Below the pieces are notes generated by a model, which worked only from the letters and a program-made list of their open reading frames with translations, did no database searches and was not told where the DNA came from. DNA of 64,000 bases, taken from assembly GCA_902781315.1 (NCBI GenBank), contig CACZIT010000025.1, forward strand, positions 1 to 64,000, written 5' to 3'. Positions 27,767 through 37,102 of the stretch are shown in pieces (position 1 is the first letter of the stretch; the number at the start of each line of letters is the position of its first letter). A program made the translations under genes and the position numbers. The stretch comes from an uncultured Prevotellaceae bacterium (GTDB taxonomy: Bacteria; Bacteroidota; Bacteroidia; Bacteroidales; Bacteroidaceae).

Positions 27767-28080
27767 GGATGCAGTAATATCCTCGAACGTGCCAATAAGT
27801 AAAAATCAATTGTCTCGCCCTCTTTCAGAGTAACGATTGCTTTCTTGAACGCGTTCTTCTGTCCTCTCACGAGACCTGCCTTGGTGTAGCGCGAAGAGCG
27901 CTTGCCAGCATAGCGAACCGTGTTCACGTCAACCACTGTAACATTGTAAGTGTCCTCGACCTCTTTCTTAATCTGGAGCTTGTTGGCCTCGGGACGCACA
28001 ACGAAACCGAAACGGTTTTCCTGCTTCTCAGTGATTTTGGTCATCTTCTCAGTGACCAGGGGCTTAATGATAAATGCCAT
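27700..28080 (-). CDS. rplW: 50S ribosomal protein L23 fused out of frame into rplB
   Basis: uL23 is normal from [20 protein letters not shown] through [20 protein letters not shown] (about 95 residues), which should be followed by two or three residues and a stop. Instead the frame continues into rplB sequence in another reading frame ([11 protein letters not shown] onward) to 127 codons including the stop. The natural stop and the spacer before rplB are missing. L23 docks trigger factor and SRP at the exit tunnel. It overlaps the truncated rplB by 67 bp or more. Confidence 0.9.
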   Translation of the reverse strand: MAFIIKPLVTEKMTKITEKQENRFGFVVRPEANKLQIKKEVEDTYNVTVVDVNTVRYAGKRSSRYTKAGLVRGQKNAFKKAIVTLKEGETIDFYLLARSRILLHPCQRSLSFSVSALLVVETTPVR

Positions 28081-28096
28081 ATCTCAATTCTCCTTT

Positions 28097-28726
28097 TTAC
28101 TTGTTTAAGACTCCGTCGATTGACTCCAGCGACTTTTCTGTCACAACAAGCACGTCAGCATTCAATACTTTGTAAGTGTTGAGTGCCGATGCCGTCATAA
28201 CCTCAGCGCGCTGCAAGTTACGAGCCGACAAATATACATTTTTCTCAACTTCCGGCAAAAGAAGAAGCAGCTTCGAACCCTCGATTTTAAGATTTTTAGT
28301 AAGATTTACGAAATCTTTTGTCTTGGGAGCCTCGAAGTTGAAGTCCTCAACAACGATGATGGCATTCTCCTGAGCCTTGTACGAGAGAGCCGACTTACGA
28401 GCCAGCTGCTTCACCTTCTTGTTCAGCTTGAAGCTGTAGTTGCGGGGTTTCGGACCGAACACGCGGCCACCACCCTTCAGCAGGGGCGACTTGATATCAC
28501 CACGACGTGCACCGCCGCCACCCTTCTGGCGGATCAGCTTGCGGGTCGAACCGGTGATTTCGCTTCTTTCCTTCGACTTGGCAGTGCCCTGACGCTGGTT
28601 AGCCAAATACTGCTTCACATCAAGATACAGAACGTGGTCATTAGGTTCAATACCGAAGATAGCCTCGTTCAGTGTAACCTTTCTACCGGTCTCCTGACCG
28701 TTGATATTCAATACGCTAACTTCCAT
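28097..28726 (-). CDS. rplD: 50S ribosomal protein L4
   Basis: The 209-residue uL4 contains the tunnel loop region with [20 protein letters not shown] and [20 protein letters not shown], plus the C-terminal [21 protein letters not shown]4 autoregulates the S10 operon in E. coli. The start at 28726 is one base after the rplC stop; 28738 in the same frame would overlap it. It is complete. Confidence 0.97.
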   Translation of the reverse strand: MEVSVLNINGQETGRKVTLNEAIFGIEPNDHVLYLDVKQYLANQRQGTAKSKERSEITGSTRKLIRQKGGGGARRGDIKSPLLKGGGRVFGPKPRNYSFKLNKKVKQLARKSALSYKAQENAIIVVEDFNFEAPKTKDFVNLTKNLKIEGSKLLLLLPEVEKNVYLSARNLQRAEVMTASALNTYKVLNADVLVVTEKSLESIDGVLNK

Positions 28727-28727
28727 C

Positions 28728-29342
28728 TTACATTTCAATTAAAAGAGTTGAACCATTGCAACCGGCGCAGCTGCCCTTCACGAGAAGAAGGTTGTGCTCC
28801 GGAATAACCTTTAACACTCTGAGGTTCTGGGTCGTGACGCGGTCGCCGCCCATCTGGCCGCCCATGCGCATGCCCTTGAACACCTTTGCGGGATACGAGC
28901 AGGCACCGATTGAACCCGGCTTGCGGGCGCGGTCGTCCTGACCGTGAGTGGCCTGACCCACACCACCGAAACCGTGGCGCTTCATCACACCCTGGAAGCC
29001 CTTACCCTTAGAGGTACCAACCACGTCGACAAACTCGGCATCGCCGAACAGGTCGACGGTGATTGTGTCTCCGAGGTTGTACTCCTCGTCAAATTTGAAC
29101 TCGGCCAAGTGCTTTTTCGGTGTTGTACCGGCTTTCTTGAAAACGCCCAGCATAGGCTTCGAGGTTCTCTTTTCCTTAGCCTCGCCGAAGCCCAACTGAT
29201 AAGCCTTGTAACCGTCCTTCTCGACGGTCTTCACTTGAGTAACAACACAAGGACCAGCTTCGATAACAGTGCACGGTACATTCTTACCGTCGGCACTGAA
29301 AACGGATGTCATTCCGATTTTCTTTCCAATTAATCCTGGCAT
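28728..29342 (-). CDS. rplC: 50S ribosomal protein L3
   Basis: The 204-residue uL3 begins [20 protein letters not shown]; the central extension includes [20 protein letters not shown], whose Gln is methylated in other bacteria. It is the first gene of its transcript here: it has its own promoter (29526-29557) and a leader of about 170 nt, while rpsJ, its normal neighbour, lies 2.4 kb upstream with its own terminator. Confidence 0.97.
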   Translation of the reverse strand: MPGLIGKKIGMTSVFSADGKNVPCTVIEAGPCVVTQVKTVEKDGYKAYQLGFGEAKEKRTSKPMLGVFKKAGTTPKKHLAEFKFDEEYNLGDTITVDLFGDAEFVDVVGTSKGKGFQGVMKRHGFGGVGQATHGQDDRARKPGSIGACSYPAKVFKGMRMGGQMGGDRVTTQNLRVLKVIPEHNLLLVKGSCAGCNGSTLLIEM

Positions 29343-29525
29343 TTCAGTTTAAAAATTTAATAATAATGTGAATTGATATTTTCTTTTTAAGCGTCAGCGC
29401 AAACTTACGCACACAAAAACCCACTTAAAAAGAGGAAGCACTCACTTCTTCGCATTTGAAGGTTAAGTGGCTCTTTATCAGGGTATTGATAGCTTTCAGC
29501 CAGCGCAATACGCATTTTGCGGGTG
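29343..29525 (-). promoter_or_regulatory. Leader of the rplC operon
   Basis: The stretch between promoter and rplC holds no gene. CCACTTAA (29421-29428) and TTAAGTGG (29463-29470) can pair around a 34-nt loop. It may carry an autoregulatory structure, since L4-type control acts on S10 leaders in other bacteria; no specific family is recognised. Confidence 0.4.
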
Positions 29526-29557
29526 CAAAGGTACAACTTTTTTGTCATTTCAGCAAG
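29526..29557 (-). promoter_or_regulatory. Promoter of the rplC-rplQ operon
   Basis: Minus strand CTTG (29554-29557), 20-bp spacer, TACCTTTG (29526-29533). It is placed right after the serpin cassette and drives the ribosomal genes independently of rpsJ. Confidence 0.7.
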
Positions 29558-29662
29558 TGTTCTTACCCATCAGAATAAAGATTTACAGATTTTTAACACA
29601 ACAAACAACCGTGGAGCCATTCTTCTCACGAATAAAACCATGGAATCTCGAACATAGGAGGG

Positions 29663-29807
29663 GTAGTCCCCTCCTTCTAGAAGGAGGGGTAAGGGGTGGT
29701 AGAGAAAAAAAACTGTTCGACCTTTTCCTAAATGTATAATTTATAATAGGTTATGTCATTATTCTTCTCTACCACCCCTACCCCTCCTTCCAGAAGGAGG
29801 GGACTAC
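29663..29807. repeat. REPIN-like pair of inverted GC-rich palindromes
   Basis: The arm at 29663-29704 (GTAGTCCCCTCCTTCTAGAA...GGTGGTAGAG) and the arm at 29767-29807 are inverted copies differing at one base and one indel. Each arm is itself palindromic (CCCCTCCTTC/GAAGGAGGGG). The 62 bp between is AT-rich. It lies between the serpin gene and the rplC promoter, in a 300-bp gap with no gene. Confidence 0.85.
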
Positions 29808-29863
29808 AAATTGACTCCTTTCTTTATTTTAACATCCCCAAGACTGCGATACGAAATGTCATG

Positions 29864-31180
29864 CTAGTCGCCCGTATACTTGCCAACAAAAAGGATGACG
29901 CCTGAGGAGGCTTCCCTGATGACGTAGACAAAGGGACGATTGGCGTGGAACTCAGTCTTGGGATAGGAAGGAGTGGGACATACTGCCGTTGATAAGTTGG
30001 CGCCAGCAATGGTGACGGCTGCAGCTTCCGATCCTTCCTCGTTGACCTTCACCTTGGCTTTCTGCCTCATCATGCTGATATAGACACTCCCCTTTTCACA
30101 CATGTTGGGTATCTCTGCAAAGTCCGTATCGAAAGCCAGATGGATGCCCATTTTCTTCATCAGCGCGATGAGCCCGCCTGCTTCGTCGGTATCCGATGCT
30201 GTTTCAAAGCGGGGCAGCTTTAAATCCACCTCATAGCCTTGGAAAGTGTTCCCTCCAGCGTCGCACCAGCCAGGGTTGTTCAGGATGTAACTGTTCGTCA
30301 CTTCGTTGATGACATCGTCGGTGGTCTTGCCTTCCTCAGGCAGCAGTACCGTCATGTTCCACAAACCAGAGCCATAGGGAATGATCACAGCCGAATAAGT
30401 GTTGTTCTTCAGATAGCTGATGAGCACGTTCTGATGCATCATGGGCAGCTGCGTCTTTCCCTTATTGGTAGTGAACGTCTCCGTCTTGGTGTTCTTCGTT
30501 TCGAACTTCGATGCCCAGTCGGCTTTGAAGTAGATGGCATTGAGCAGATAGGTCACCACATCAGGATTTACCTCATCGAGAATGGTGGGAATCATGCCGT
30601 TTGTCTTCTCTTTACACCAGTTGTTGATATGGTCGAGCGTCGTTGGCGACTTGAAGTCGAGGGCTTCGGCCTTGGCATCGTAGTACGTCTGCATGTCCTG
30701 CTGGAACTGCGTCTTCAGCGTAGTTTTGTTCTTGTTCACGAACAGGGCATTGGCAATGTCGAGCGTCACCTTCTCATCCACCTTCGGCAGGTTGTCGATG
30801 AGGTTCTTGCAGTAGTCGTTCACCGCTTGTATGCCTCCCTCATGGAAGCCCAGCGTCTGCTCCAGCTCCCGCTCGGTCTCTCCCACAGCAGCATCGTTCA
30901 CCATTCCTAACACATAGGTGATGCTGAGCGGTGAGTATATAAAACTCTTGCCACGGCAATCAGCCTCGTTCACCGTCTTCAGGAAGTTCAGTGTGAAACG
31001 GTTGTTGTCTGTAGCAAACTGCTTTTGCTCCTGCGTCAGCTCAATGGGCTGCGTCTTCTCCAGCATGTCCACCACTCTCTTGGCCTCACCAAGGTCTTCG
31101 CTCATTTCTTCTGATGAAGAACATGAGAGCAGCCCGCCACTCAGCACGGCGGCTGCAAATAAAAAAAGATTCTTTTTCAT
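29864..31180 (-). CDS. Serpin-family lipoprotein
   Basis: The 438-residue protein has a lipobox LLSC (Cys20). The serpin fold runs from about residue 58 (NNRFTLNFLKTVNEADCRGK, FIYSPLSITYVLGMVNDAA) to the end. The hinge KVNEEGSEAAAVT, with small residues, is of the inhibitory type; the reactive loop follows (GANLSTAVCPTPS), and the C-terminus has the canonical ANRPFVYVIRE and GVILFVGKY. It is probably an outer-membrane-anchored protease inhibitor, as known in gut Bacteroidales. It follows the small lipoprotein gene by 4 bp, so the two form an operon between rpsJ and rplC. Confidence 0.95.
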   Translation of the reverse strand: MKKNLFLFAAAVLSGGLLSCSSSEEMSEDLGEAKRVVDMLEKTQPIELTQEQKQFATDNNRFTLNFLKTVNEADCRGKSFIYSPLSITYVLGMVNDAAVGETERELEQTLGFHEGGIQAVNDYCKNLIDNLPKVDEKVTLDIANALFVNKNKTTLKTQFQQDMQTYYDAKAEALDFKSPTTLDHINNWCKEKTNGMIPTILDEVNPDVVTYLLNAIYFKADWASKFETKNTKTETFTTNKGKTQLPMMHQNVLISYLKNNTYSAVIIPYGSGLWNMTVLLPEEGKTTDDVINEVTNSYILNNPGWCDAGGNTFQGYEVDLKLPRFETASDTDEAGGLIALMKKMGIHLAFDTDFAEIPNMCEKGSVYISMMRQKAKVKVNEEGSEAAAVTIAGANLSTAVCPTPSYPKTEFHANRPFVYVIREASSGVILFVGKYTGD

Positions 31181-31184
31181 AAAT

Positions 31185-31601
31185 TTATTTGCGTCTAAAT
31201 ATCAAGTACAAGCTATTGTCGCCCCAGTCTTTATCAGGAATCTCCTCCCATTCCATCATATCTTTCGATATAATCACCACCTTGAACTCATAGACGATCC
31301 GGCCATAGTAGGCTTCGGTGTTCATGAGACGCATAGTGATGTGATTCCCATCTATTTCATACTTGAAGGCTCCCGTTGCAGGAAATGGGTTGCCCATGCC
31401 TGTGCCGTCAGCATGAAAGGTGAAATTCCACATGTCGGCGGTATCACCATAGTTGGGATTTACACTATGATGGCTCGCCATCCACTCTCCGACTATGCTC
31501 CTATCACTCACGACGACATCTTTCTCATCGTCGCTACACCCTGCCACCATCACAGCCATGAGCAAAGGCATCAGGTAGGCCGTTAGCTTTTTCATCTTCA
31601 T
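31185..31601 (-). CDS. Small lipoprotein, lipocalin-like
   Basis: The 138-residue protein has a signal peptide with lipobox VAGC (Cys22 from the ATG at 31601). The mature part begins SDDEKD and then IVGEWMASHH, FTFHADGTGMG, ITMRLMNTEAYYG, a pattern of the lipocalin-like/DUF5004-type small lipoproteins in Bacteroidales. Another ATG at 31613 exists. It is probably cotranscribed with the serpin (4-bp gap). Function unknown; it could be an accessory envelope protein. Confidence 0.75.
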   Translation of the reverse strand: MKMKKLTAYLMPLLMAVMVAGCSDDEKDVVVSDRSIVGEWMASHHSVNPNYGDTADMWNFTFHADGTGMGNPFPATGAFKYEIDGNHITMRLMNTEAYYGRIVYEFKVVIISKDMMEWEEIPDKDWGDNSLYLIFRRK

Positions 31602-31673
31602 ATACTTATACACTTCATTTTGTTTCGTTCTGCCAATAAAACGCCAAACTCTTCAAATCCTTGCATCGTGAAA

Positions 31674-31719
31674 CGTTAAAAAAACAAAAGCGGTGCATCC
31701 ATGATGGACACACCGCTTT
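31674..31719 (-). terminator. Terminator of the rpsL-rpsG-fusA-rpsJ transcript
   Basis: AAAGCGGTG (31687-31695) pairs with CACCGCTTT (31711-31719); on the minus strand TTTTGTTTTTTT follows. It lies 32 bp downstream of rpsJ. Confidence 0.88.
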
Positions 31720-31751
31720 ATGATAAGATTCTTGAAATCTGCTCAGAGGTA

Positions 31752-32057
31752 TTAGACCTTGATTTCCACCTCAACACCGCTGGGGAGTTCGAGCTTCATC
31801 AGAGCGTCGACAGTCTTGGCGGTCGAGCTGTAGATGTCAATAAGACGCTTGTAGTTCGAGAGCTGGAACTGCTCGCGGGCCTTCTTGTTGACGAACGTAC
31901 TGCGGTTCACGGTGTAGATGCGCTTGTGGGTGGGGAGGGGAATCGGACCGCTCACAACGGCGCCGGTAGCCTTCACTGCCTTCACAATCTTCTCGGCTGA
32001 CTTGTCGACCAATTTGTGGTCGTAGCTCTTCAGCTTGATACGAATTTTCTGACTCAT
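31752..32057 (-). CDS. rpsJ: 30S ribosomal protein S10
   Basis: The 101-residue uS10 begins [20 protein letters not shown] and contains [20 protein letters not shown] and the [20 protein letters not shown] segment. It also serves as NusE in antitermination. It is complete. It follows fusA as in other Bacteroidota, but a terminator and the serpin cassette separate it from rplC, its usual downstream neighbour. Confidence 0.97.
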   Translation of the reverse strand: MSQKIRIKLKSYDHKLVDKSAEKIVKAVKATGAVVSGPIPLPTHKRIYTVNRSTFVNKKAREQFQLSNYKRLIDIYSSTAKTVDALMKLELPSGVEVEIKV

Positions 32058-32158
32058 GTTTTAATTTACGATTTAATGATTTATAATTTACGATTATTTT
32101 AAAGAGGAGGAGTCGCCAAAGAGTCATTTGCTCAGCGACCCTCCCGCTTTGTTCGTTT

Positions 32159-32188
32159 TCTCCCCTCCTTCGGAAAAGTAGGGGTGAG
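32159..32188. repeat. Partial GC-rich palindromic repeat
   Basis: CTCCCCTCCTTC...AGGGGTGAG right after the fusA stop resembles one arm of the REP-like elements at 29663-29807. It may act as a hairpin between fusA and rpsJ. Confidence 0.45.
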
Positions 32189-32192
32189 GTAT

Positions 32193-34310
32193 TTACACCA
32201 GGTCGGCGCGACCCTTCACCTCTTCCAGCACAGCCTTGGCGATAGAGCTGGAGAGCGGTGCATGGTGGTCGTACTCCATCGAGCTGGTGGCACGTCCGGA
32301 AGTGATGGTACGCAGGGCTGTCACGTAGCCGAACATCTCAGCCAGGGGAACCATAGCCTTGATGACGCGTGCACCCGAGCGGGCCTCTTCCATGCCTTCC
32401 ACCTGACCGCGACGCTTGTTCAGGTCGCCGATCACGTCACCCATGTTCTCCTCGGGAGTGACAACCTCCACCTTCATGATAGGCTCCATCAGGGCGGGGC
32501 CGGCCTTCGGGCAGATGTTCTTATAGGCGTTGATGGCAGCGAGTTCGAACGACAGCTGGTCGGAGTCCACGGGGTGGAACGAACCGTCGACAACGGTCAC
32601 CTTCAGGCCTGTCATGGGATAGCCGCCGAGGATACCATTCTTCATGGCAGTCTCGAAGCCCTTCTGGATGGAGGGGATATACTCCTTGGGGATGTTACCA
32701 CCCTTCACCTCATTGATGAACTGCAGGTCGCCCTCGGTGTAGTCGGGGTCCTTCGGACCCACGTTGACGATGATGTCGGCAAACTTACCGCGACCACCAG
32801 TCTGCTTCTTGTAGGTCTCGCGGTGGTTCTCCACGGTGCGCGTGATGGCTTCCTTGTAGTTCACCTGAGGCTTACCCTGGTTGCACTCCACCTTGAATTC
32901 GCGCTTCAGACGGTCGATGATAATGTCGAGGTGCAGCTCGCCCATACCCGAGATAATGGTCTGGCCGCTCTGCTCGTCGGTGCGCACGGTGAACGTCGGG
33001 TCTTCCTCGGCCAGCTTGGCCAAACCGTTGTCCAGCTTGGCAATGTCAGCCTGACTCTTCGGCTCCACTGCGATCGAGATCACTGTGTCGGGGAAGGTCA
33101 TCGACTCCAGCACGATGGGGTGCTCCTCGTCGCAGAGGGTGTCACCGGTGCGGATGTCCTTGAAACCTACGCCTGCGCCGATGTCGCCTGCGTCAATCGA
33201 CTCCATGGGGATTTCCTTATTTGAATTCATCTGGAACAGGCGACTGATGCGCTCCTTCTTGCCCGAACGGGGGTTGTAGACGTACGAACCGGCCTTCACG
33301 CTACCCGAGTAGACGCGGAAGAACACCAGACGGCCCATGTAGGGATCGGTGGCAATCTTGAAGGCCAGAGCTGCTGTGGGTTCATTCTCGCTGGGCTTGC
33401 GGCCCTCTTCCTCGTCGGTGTTGGGGTTCACGCCCATCACGGCCTCGGTGTCGAGGGGCGACGGCAGGAAGGCGCAGACGTAGTCGAGCAGCGGCTGCAC
33501 GCCCTTGTTCTTATAGGAAGAACCGAGCACCATCGGGGTGAGCTCCATCGAGCAGCAGCCCTTGCGGATGGCGGCGATGATCTGCTCCTCGGGGATGTCC
33601 TGGCCTTCCAGGTACTTCTCCATCAGGTCGTCGTCGAAGTTGGCAGCTGCCTCGATCATCTTCTCGCGCCACTCGTTGGCCTCGTCGACGAGGTCAGCAG
33701 GGATTTCCTCGATGTCGTATTCGGCGCCCATCGTCTCATCGTGCCACAAGATAGCCTTCATCTTGATGAGGTCAACGACACCCTTGAAGTTCTCCTCGGC
33801 ACCGATAGGAATCTGCACGGGGCAGGGGTTGGCGCCCAGAATGTCCTTCATCTGCTGCACGGTCTCGAAGAAGTCGGCACCCGAACGGTCCATCTTGTTC
33901 ACATAACCGATGCGCGGAACGTTATATTTGTCAGCCTGACGCCACACAGTCTCCGACTGGGGCTGCACGCCGTCAGCAGCCGAATAGGTGGCCACGGCAC
34001 CGTCGAGCACGCGGAGCGAACGCTCCACCTCAGCAGTGAAGTCAACGTGTCCCGGAGTGTCGATCAGGTTGATCTTGAACTGCTTGCCAGCATAGTTCCA
34101 GTTACACGTAGTAGCAGCCGACGTGATAGTGATACCACGCTCCTGCTCCTGAGCCATCCAGTCCATCGTGGCTGCACCGTCGTGCACCTCACCGATCTTG
34201 TGGGTCTTACCTGTGTAGAACAGGATACGCTCAGAGGTTGTTGTCTTTCCGGCATCGATGTGAGCCATGATACCGATGTTGCGAGTCAAATGTAAGTCGC
34301 GATTTGCCAT
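32193..34310 (-). CDS. fusA: Elongation factor G
   Basis: The 705-residue translocase has the GTPase motifs G1 [15 protein letters not shown] (about 17-31), G2 with [11 protein letters not shown]3 DTPGHVDF and G4 NKMDRSGAD, and domains II-V to the end ([40 protein letters not shown]). It is complete and of the length usual for Bacteroidales. It lies between rpsG and rpsJ in the str cluster. Confidence 0.98.
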   Translation of the reverse strand: MANRDLHLTRNIGIMAHIDAGKTTTSERILFYTGKTHKIGEVHDGAATMDWMAQEQERGITITSAATTCNWNYAGKQFKINLIDTPGHVDFTAEVERSLRVLDGAVATYSAADGVQPQSETVWRQADKYNVPRIGYVNKMDRSGADFFETVQQMKDILGANPCPVQIPIGAEENFKGVVDLIKMKAILWHDETMGAEYDIEEIPADLVDEANEWREKMIEAAANFDDDLMEKYLEGQDIPEEQIIAAIRKGCCSMELTPMVLGSSYKNKGVQPLLDYVCAFLPSPLDTEAVMGVNPNTDEEEGRKPSENEPTAALAFKIATDPYMGRLVFFRVYSGSVKAGSYVYNPRSGKKERISRLFQMNSNKEIPMESIDAGDIGAGVGFKDIRTGDTLCDEEHPIVLESMTFPDTVISIAVEPKSQADIAKLDNGLAKLAEEDPTFTVRTDEQSGQTIISGMGELHLDIIIDRLKREFKVECNQGKPQVNYKEAITRTVENHRETYKKQTGGRGKFADIIVNVGPKDPDYTEGDLQFINEVKGGNIPKEYIPSIQKGFETAMKNGILGGYPMTGLKVTVVDGSFHPVDSDQLSFELAAINAYKNICPKAGPALMEPIMKVEVVTPEENMGDVIGDLNKRRGQVEGMEEARSGARVIKAMVPLAEMFGYVTALRTITSGRATSSMEYDHHAPLSSSIAKAVLEEVKGRADLV

Positions 34311-34384
34311 TTCTTATAGTGCTTCTTGTTTTGTTATTATTACCTTTGATAATCTTTTTACCTTGCTATTACCTGTATCTTGAT

Positions 34385-34861
34385 TTAGAATCTGAAATGA
34401 GCAAATGCGCGGTTAGCCTCGGCCATGCGGTGCATGTCTTCCTTACGCTTGAAGGCACCACCCTGGTTGTTGTAGGCGTCCATGATCTCGGCGGCCAGTT
34501 TCTCGGCCATACCCTTACCGCCACGCTTGCGGGCGAAGCTGATCATATTCTTCATCGAGACGCTCTCCTTGCGGTCGGGACGGATTTCAGTAGGCACCTG
34601 GAACGTGGCACCACCAATACGACGGCTCTTCACCTCCACCTGCGGGGTGATGTTGTCGAGGGCCTGCTTCCAAATCTCAAGCGGAGCCTTCTCTTCCTTG
34701 GCCATCTTGTCCTTCACAATGTCGAGGGCCTTGTAGAAAATGTCATAGGAAATACTCTTCTTACCATCAAACATCAGATGGTTGACGAACTTCGACACCT
34801 TCGTGTCGTTGAACACTGGGTCTGGCAATACCAGACGCTTCTTGGGTTTTGCTTTTCTCAT
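34385..34861 (-). CDS. rpsG: 30S ribosomal protein S7
   Basis: The 158-residue uS7 begins [20 protein letters not shown] and contains the conserved [20 protein letters not shown] and the C-terminal [18 protein letters not shown]. The frame extends to 34936, but 34861 is the family start. S7 represses the str operon from the rpsL-rpsG spacer in E. coli; the spacer here is long and structured (see below). Confidence 0.97.
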   Translation of the reverse strand: MRKAKPKKRLVLPDPVFNDTKVSKFVNHLMFDGKKSISYDIFYKALDIVKDKMAKEEKAPLEIWKQALDNITPQVEVKSRRIGGATFQVPTEIRPDRKESVSMKNMISFARKRGGKGMAEKLAAEIMDAYNNQGGAFKRKEDMHRMAEANRAFAHFRF

Positions 34862-35182
34862 TTTTTGTTTAAAATTAAAATTCTGCGTGGGGCTGTCTTC
34901 ACGTTCTTCAACGTCCGCACCCGGACATTTACTCAACCTTTATAACAATTCTCCAGCAAAACTATTAATAAATATAATAATAATGTGTCCTTTCTGGACC
35001 TTTGTTTATTTCTGAAAAGTGAAATGGTGTTCGGCGGTCTACGAGCTTTCAAGCGGCAAAGTTTTCAAGTCTTTCCAGTTTTCCTCCCAACTGGATCGAG
35101 TTCCGAAGTGATGCTCACGCATTGCTTACCAACTCCTCAACCTGAATCTTATAAACCGCCGAACGCCATCGGCAGCGGCGTC
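34862..35182 (-). promoter_or_regulatory. Structured rpsL-rpsG spacer
   Basis: This 321-bp gap holds no gene. GTTCGGCGGT (35029-35038) can pair with ACCGCCGAAC (35155-35164) across 116 nt, and GTCCG-CACC-CGGAC is a local hairpin at about 34913-34926. It is a candidate site for control of rpsG expression. Confidence 0.4.
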
Positions 35183-35563
35183 TTACTTCTTCTGCTTCGG
35201 ACGCTTGGCGCCGTACTTCGAACGACGCTGGGTGCGGTTGGCAACACCGGCGGTATCGAGTGTACCGCGAACGATGTGATAGCGCACACCGGGGAGATCC
35301 TTCACACGACCACCGCGCACCAGCACGATGGAGTGCTCCTGAAGGTTGTGACCCTCACCAGGGATGTAGGAGTTCACTTCCTTCTGATTTGTCAAACGAA
35401 CACGGGCAACCTTACGCATTGCCGAATTAGGCTTCTTAGGAGTCGTCGTGTAGACGCGAACACATACGCCACGGCGCTGAGGACATGCGTCCAGAGCGGG
35501 CGACTTGCTCTTCTCTACGAGATCCTTTCTGCCTTTTCTTACCAATTGTGAAATAGTAGGCAT
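35183..35563 (-). CDS. rpsL: 30S ribosomal protein S12
   Basis: The 126-residue uS12 begins [20 protein letters not shown]. The decoding-loop motif [18 protein letters not shown] and [27 protein letters not shown] region have the wild-type lysines associated with streptomycin sensitivity. It is the first gene of the str-type transcript; a TAACTTTG box lies 112 bp upstream. Confidence 0.97.
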   Translation of the reverse strand: MPTISQLVRKGRKDLVEKSKSPALDACPQRRGVCVRVYTTTPKKPNSAMRKVARVRLTNQKEVNSYIPGEGHNLQEHSIVLVRGGRVKDLPGVRYHIVRGTLDTAGVANRTQRRSKYGAKRPKQKK

Positions 35564-35674
35564 AATTTTACTTTTTTTGATTTATATATATTATTTTGTT
35601 AATTATCAACTTTTTACGAAAGCACATATCTCCCCCATTCCTCACGAAAGGACACAATACGGCATTTCGGGCTG

Positions 35675-35682
35675 CAAAGTTA
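35675..35682 (-). promoter_or_regulatory. Promoter -7 element for rpsL operon
   Basis: The minus strand reads TAACTTTG, about 110 bp before the rpsL start. A good -33 element at the usual spacing is not seen. The rest of the 35564-35923 gap has no gene; GCCACG-CC-CGTGGC at 35843-35856 is a short hairpin downstream of the next gene. Confidence 0.5.
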
Positions 35683-35923
35683 CGAACTTTTCCACAAATA
35701 CATTAATAAATGCACGATTATTTTTTCGCAACTTCAACTATTTAACAATAAATAACAATTCAATCTCATCAAAAAGCGGCACTACCGAGTGTTTGGCATG
35801 CAAATTCTTGTCGGTCAGCTACTTTTTGGGGTACTAACAGCAGCCACGCCCGTGGCAAGGCACATCTGATTCCGCCAAGAACAATAAGGTTCGCCTGTAC
35901 TAAGTTTCGGAATTTGAACCAAA

Positions 35924-37102
35924 TCAGAACACGCCGAAGAGGTTGTCGTACTCGAAAATTTCAACCGCCTCTTCTTCCACAGGCGTGCGCTTCACAATCT
36001 CGTTTTGTTCCCAGAAACCGCGGTCGAGCCCCTTCCGGTCAATGAGGGCCATCAGGTTGTCGTTGAAGCGCAATGTTCCACGGCTTGTGAAATAGCGGTC
36101 GGCCACGTTGAACATCACGCCCGTGGTTTCAAACTTATGGCCGTCGGCCGTATAGCTTGTACGAAAATGCACACTGTTCACTTCTGCAAAGCCGTTGTCG
36201 AGTTGATAGTTGACGACAAACGAATAGTCAATGGGCCTCACCACGGCCCTATTGCCCACCTTGTGCGACACCCATTCCTTTGTGCTGCGCCCTTCGTACT
36301 TCAGCAGCTGAAAAGTCTCTGCGTCCACATACAGGCGCCCCTCGATAGCCCAGGCATTTGAGTCGCGCGGCACGAAGCTGATAACGTAGACACGCCGTTC
36401 GTCATCGCCGACCAGGCTCATCTCTGTGAGGTAATCGCGAGCGTAGCCCCGATGCAAGGGAACGAGTTGCTCGGTGGAAGGTATATTTTTTTGGCTAGAA
36501 AAAACCGGCACTTGGGCAAAGGTAAAGAAATTGGCAGGGCTGATCGTGCGCATGCTTGCCACCGACAGATAGCGGCCGGTGACCAGCGACATCTCGCTCA
36601 CCTGAGATGCCGAACGAGCCGTGAAGAACGACTCCAGGAAGGAATGGCACTGCCTGTCGGTGTAGCCCACCTGCCGATAGAAGTAGTTCCCCCTTGTCTT
36701 CCTATACCGTTTGTTATCCTTTTTCATACGCTTCAGAGCGTTCTGGACCACCAAGTCGGTGCCCAGCACCACCACCTCACCCAGCATCTCGCCCTCCGAA
36801 CTGAGCAGAACCTCCTGCCCTATGTCGACAGCCCGCAGGCGTACCGTTTTATAACCCACATACGAGATGCGCAGCACATCGGCCGAATCGGCATCGATGA
36901 CAAACTCACCCTCCGCATTCGATATGGTGCTGTTCTGCCCACTGATGTAGACCGACGCAAACGGTAACCGCTCACCTGTCTTCGCATCAATGACACGGGC
37001 ATCGACGTGAAGGGGTAGCCCACCCCCGTCAGAGGGGAGTGCAGAAAGAACTGAAGCGCTCACGAGAAGGAATAGAAGGAGTGTGAGCATTTTCATCTTC
37101 AT
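35924..37102 (-). CDS. Carboxypeptidase-regulatory-like domain protein, secreted
   Basis: The 392-residue protein has a signal peptide (MLTLLLFLLVSASVLSALPS) and then a CarboxypepD_reg-like Ig fold at about 32-115 (ARVIDAKTGERLPFASVYIS, EGEFVIDADSADVLRISYVG YKT), as at the start of SusC-type proteins. The remaining 270 residues form a beta-rich domain (VYVISFVPRDSNAWAIEGRL YVDAETF) known from DUF5686-like outer-membrane proteins. It is not a full TonB receptor. Its ATG overlaps the stop of the upstream 1050-residue gene (ATGA), so the two are translationally coupled and probably act together in the envelope. Confidence 0.8.
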   Translation of the reverse strand: MKMKMLTLLLFLLVSASVLSALPSDGGGLPLHVDARVIDAKTGERLPFASVYISGQNSTISNAEGEFVIDADSADVLRISYVGYKTVRLRAVDIGQEVLLSSEGEMLGEVVVLGTDLVVQNALKRMKKDNKRYRKTRGNYFYRQVGYTDRQCHSFLESFFTARSASQVSEMSLVTGRYLSVASMRTISPANFFTFAQVPVFSSQKNIPSTEQLVPLHRGYARDYLTEMSLVGDDERRVYVISFVPRDSNAWAIEGRLYVDAETFQLLKYEGRSTKEWVSHKVGNRAVVRPIDYSFVVNYQLDNGFAEVNSVHFRTSYTADGHKFETTGVMFNVADRYFTSRGTLRFNDNLMALIDRKGLDRGFWEQNEIVKRTPVEEEAVEIFEYDNLFGVF

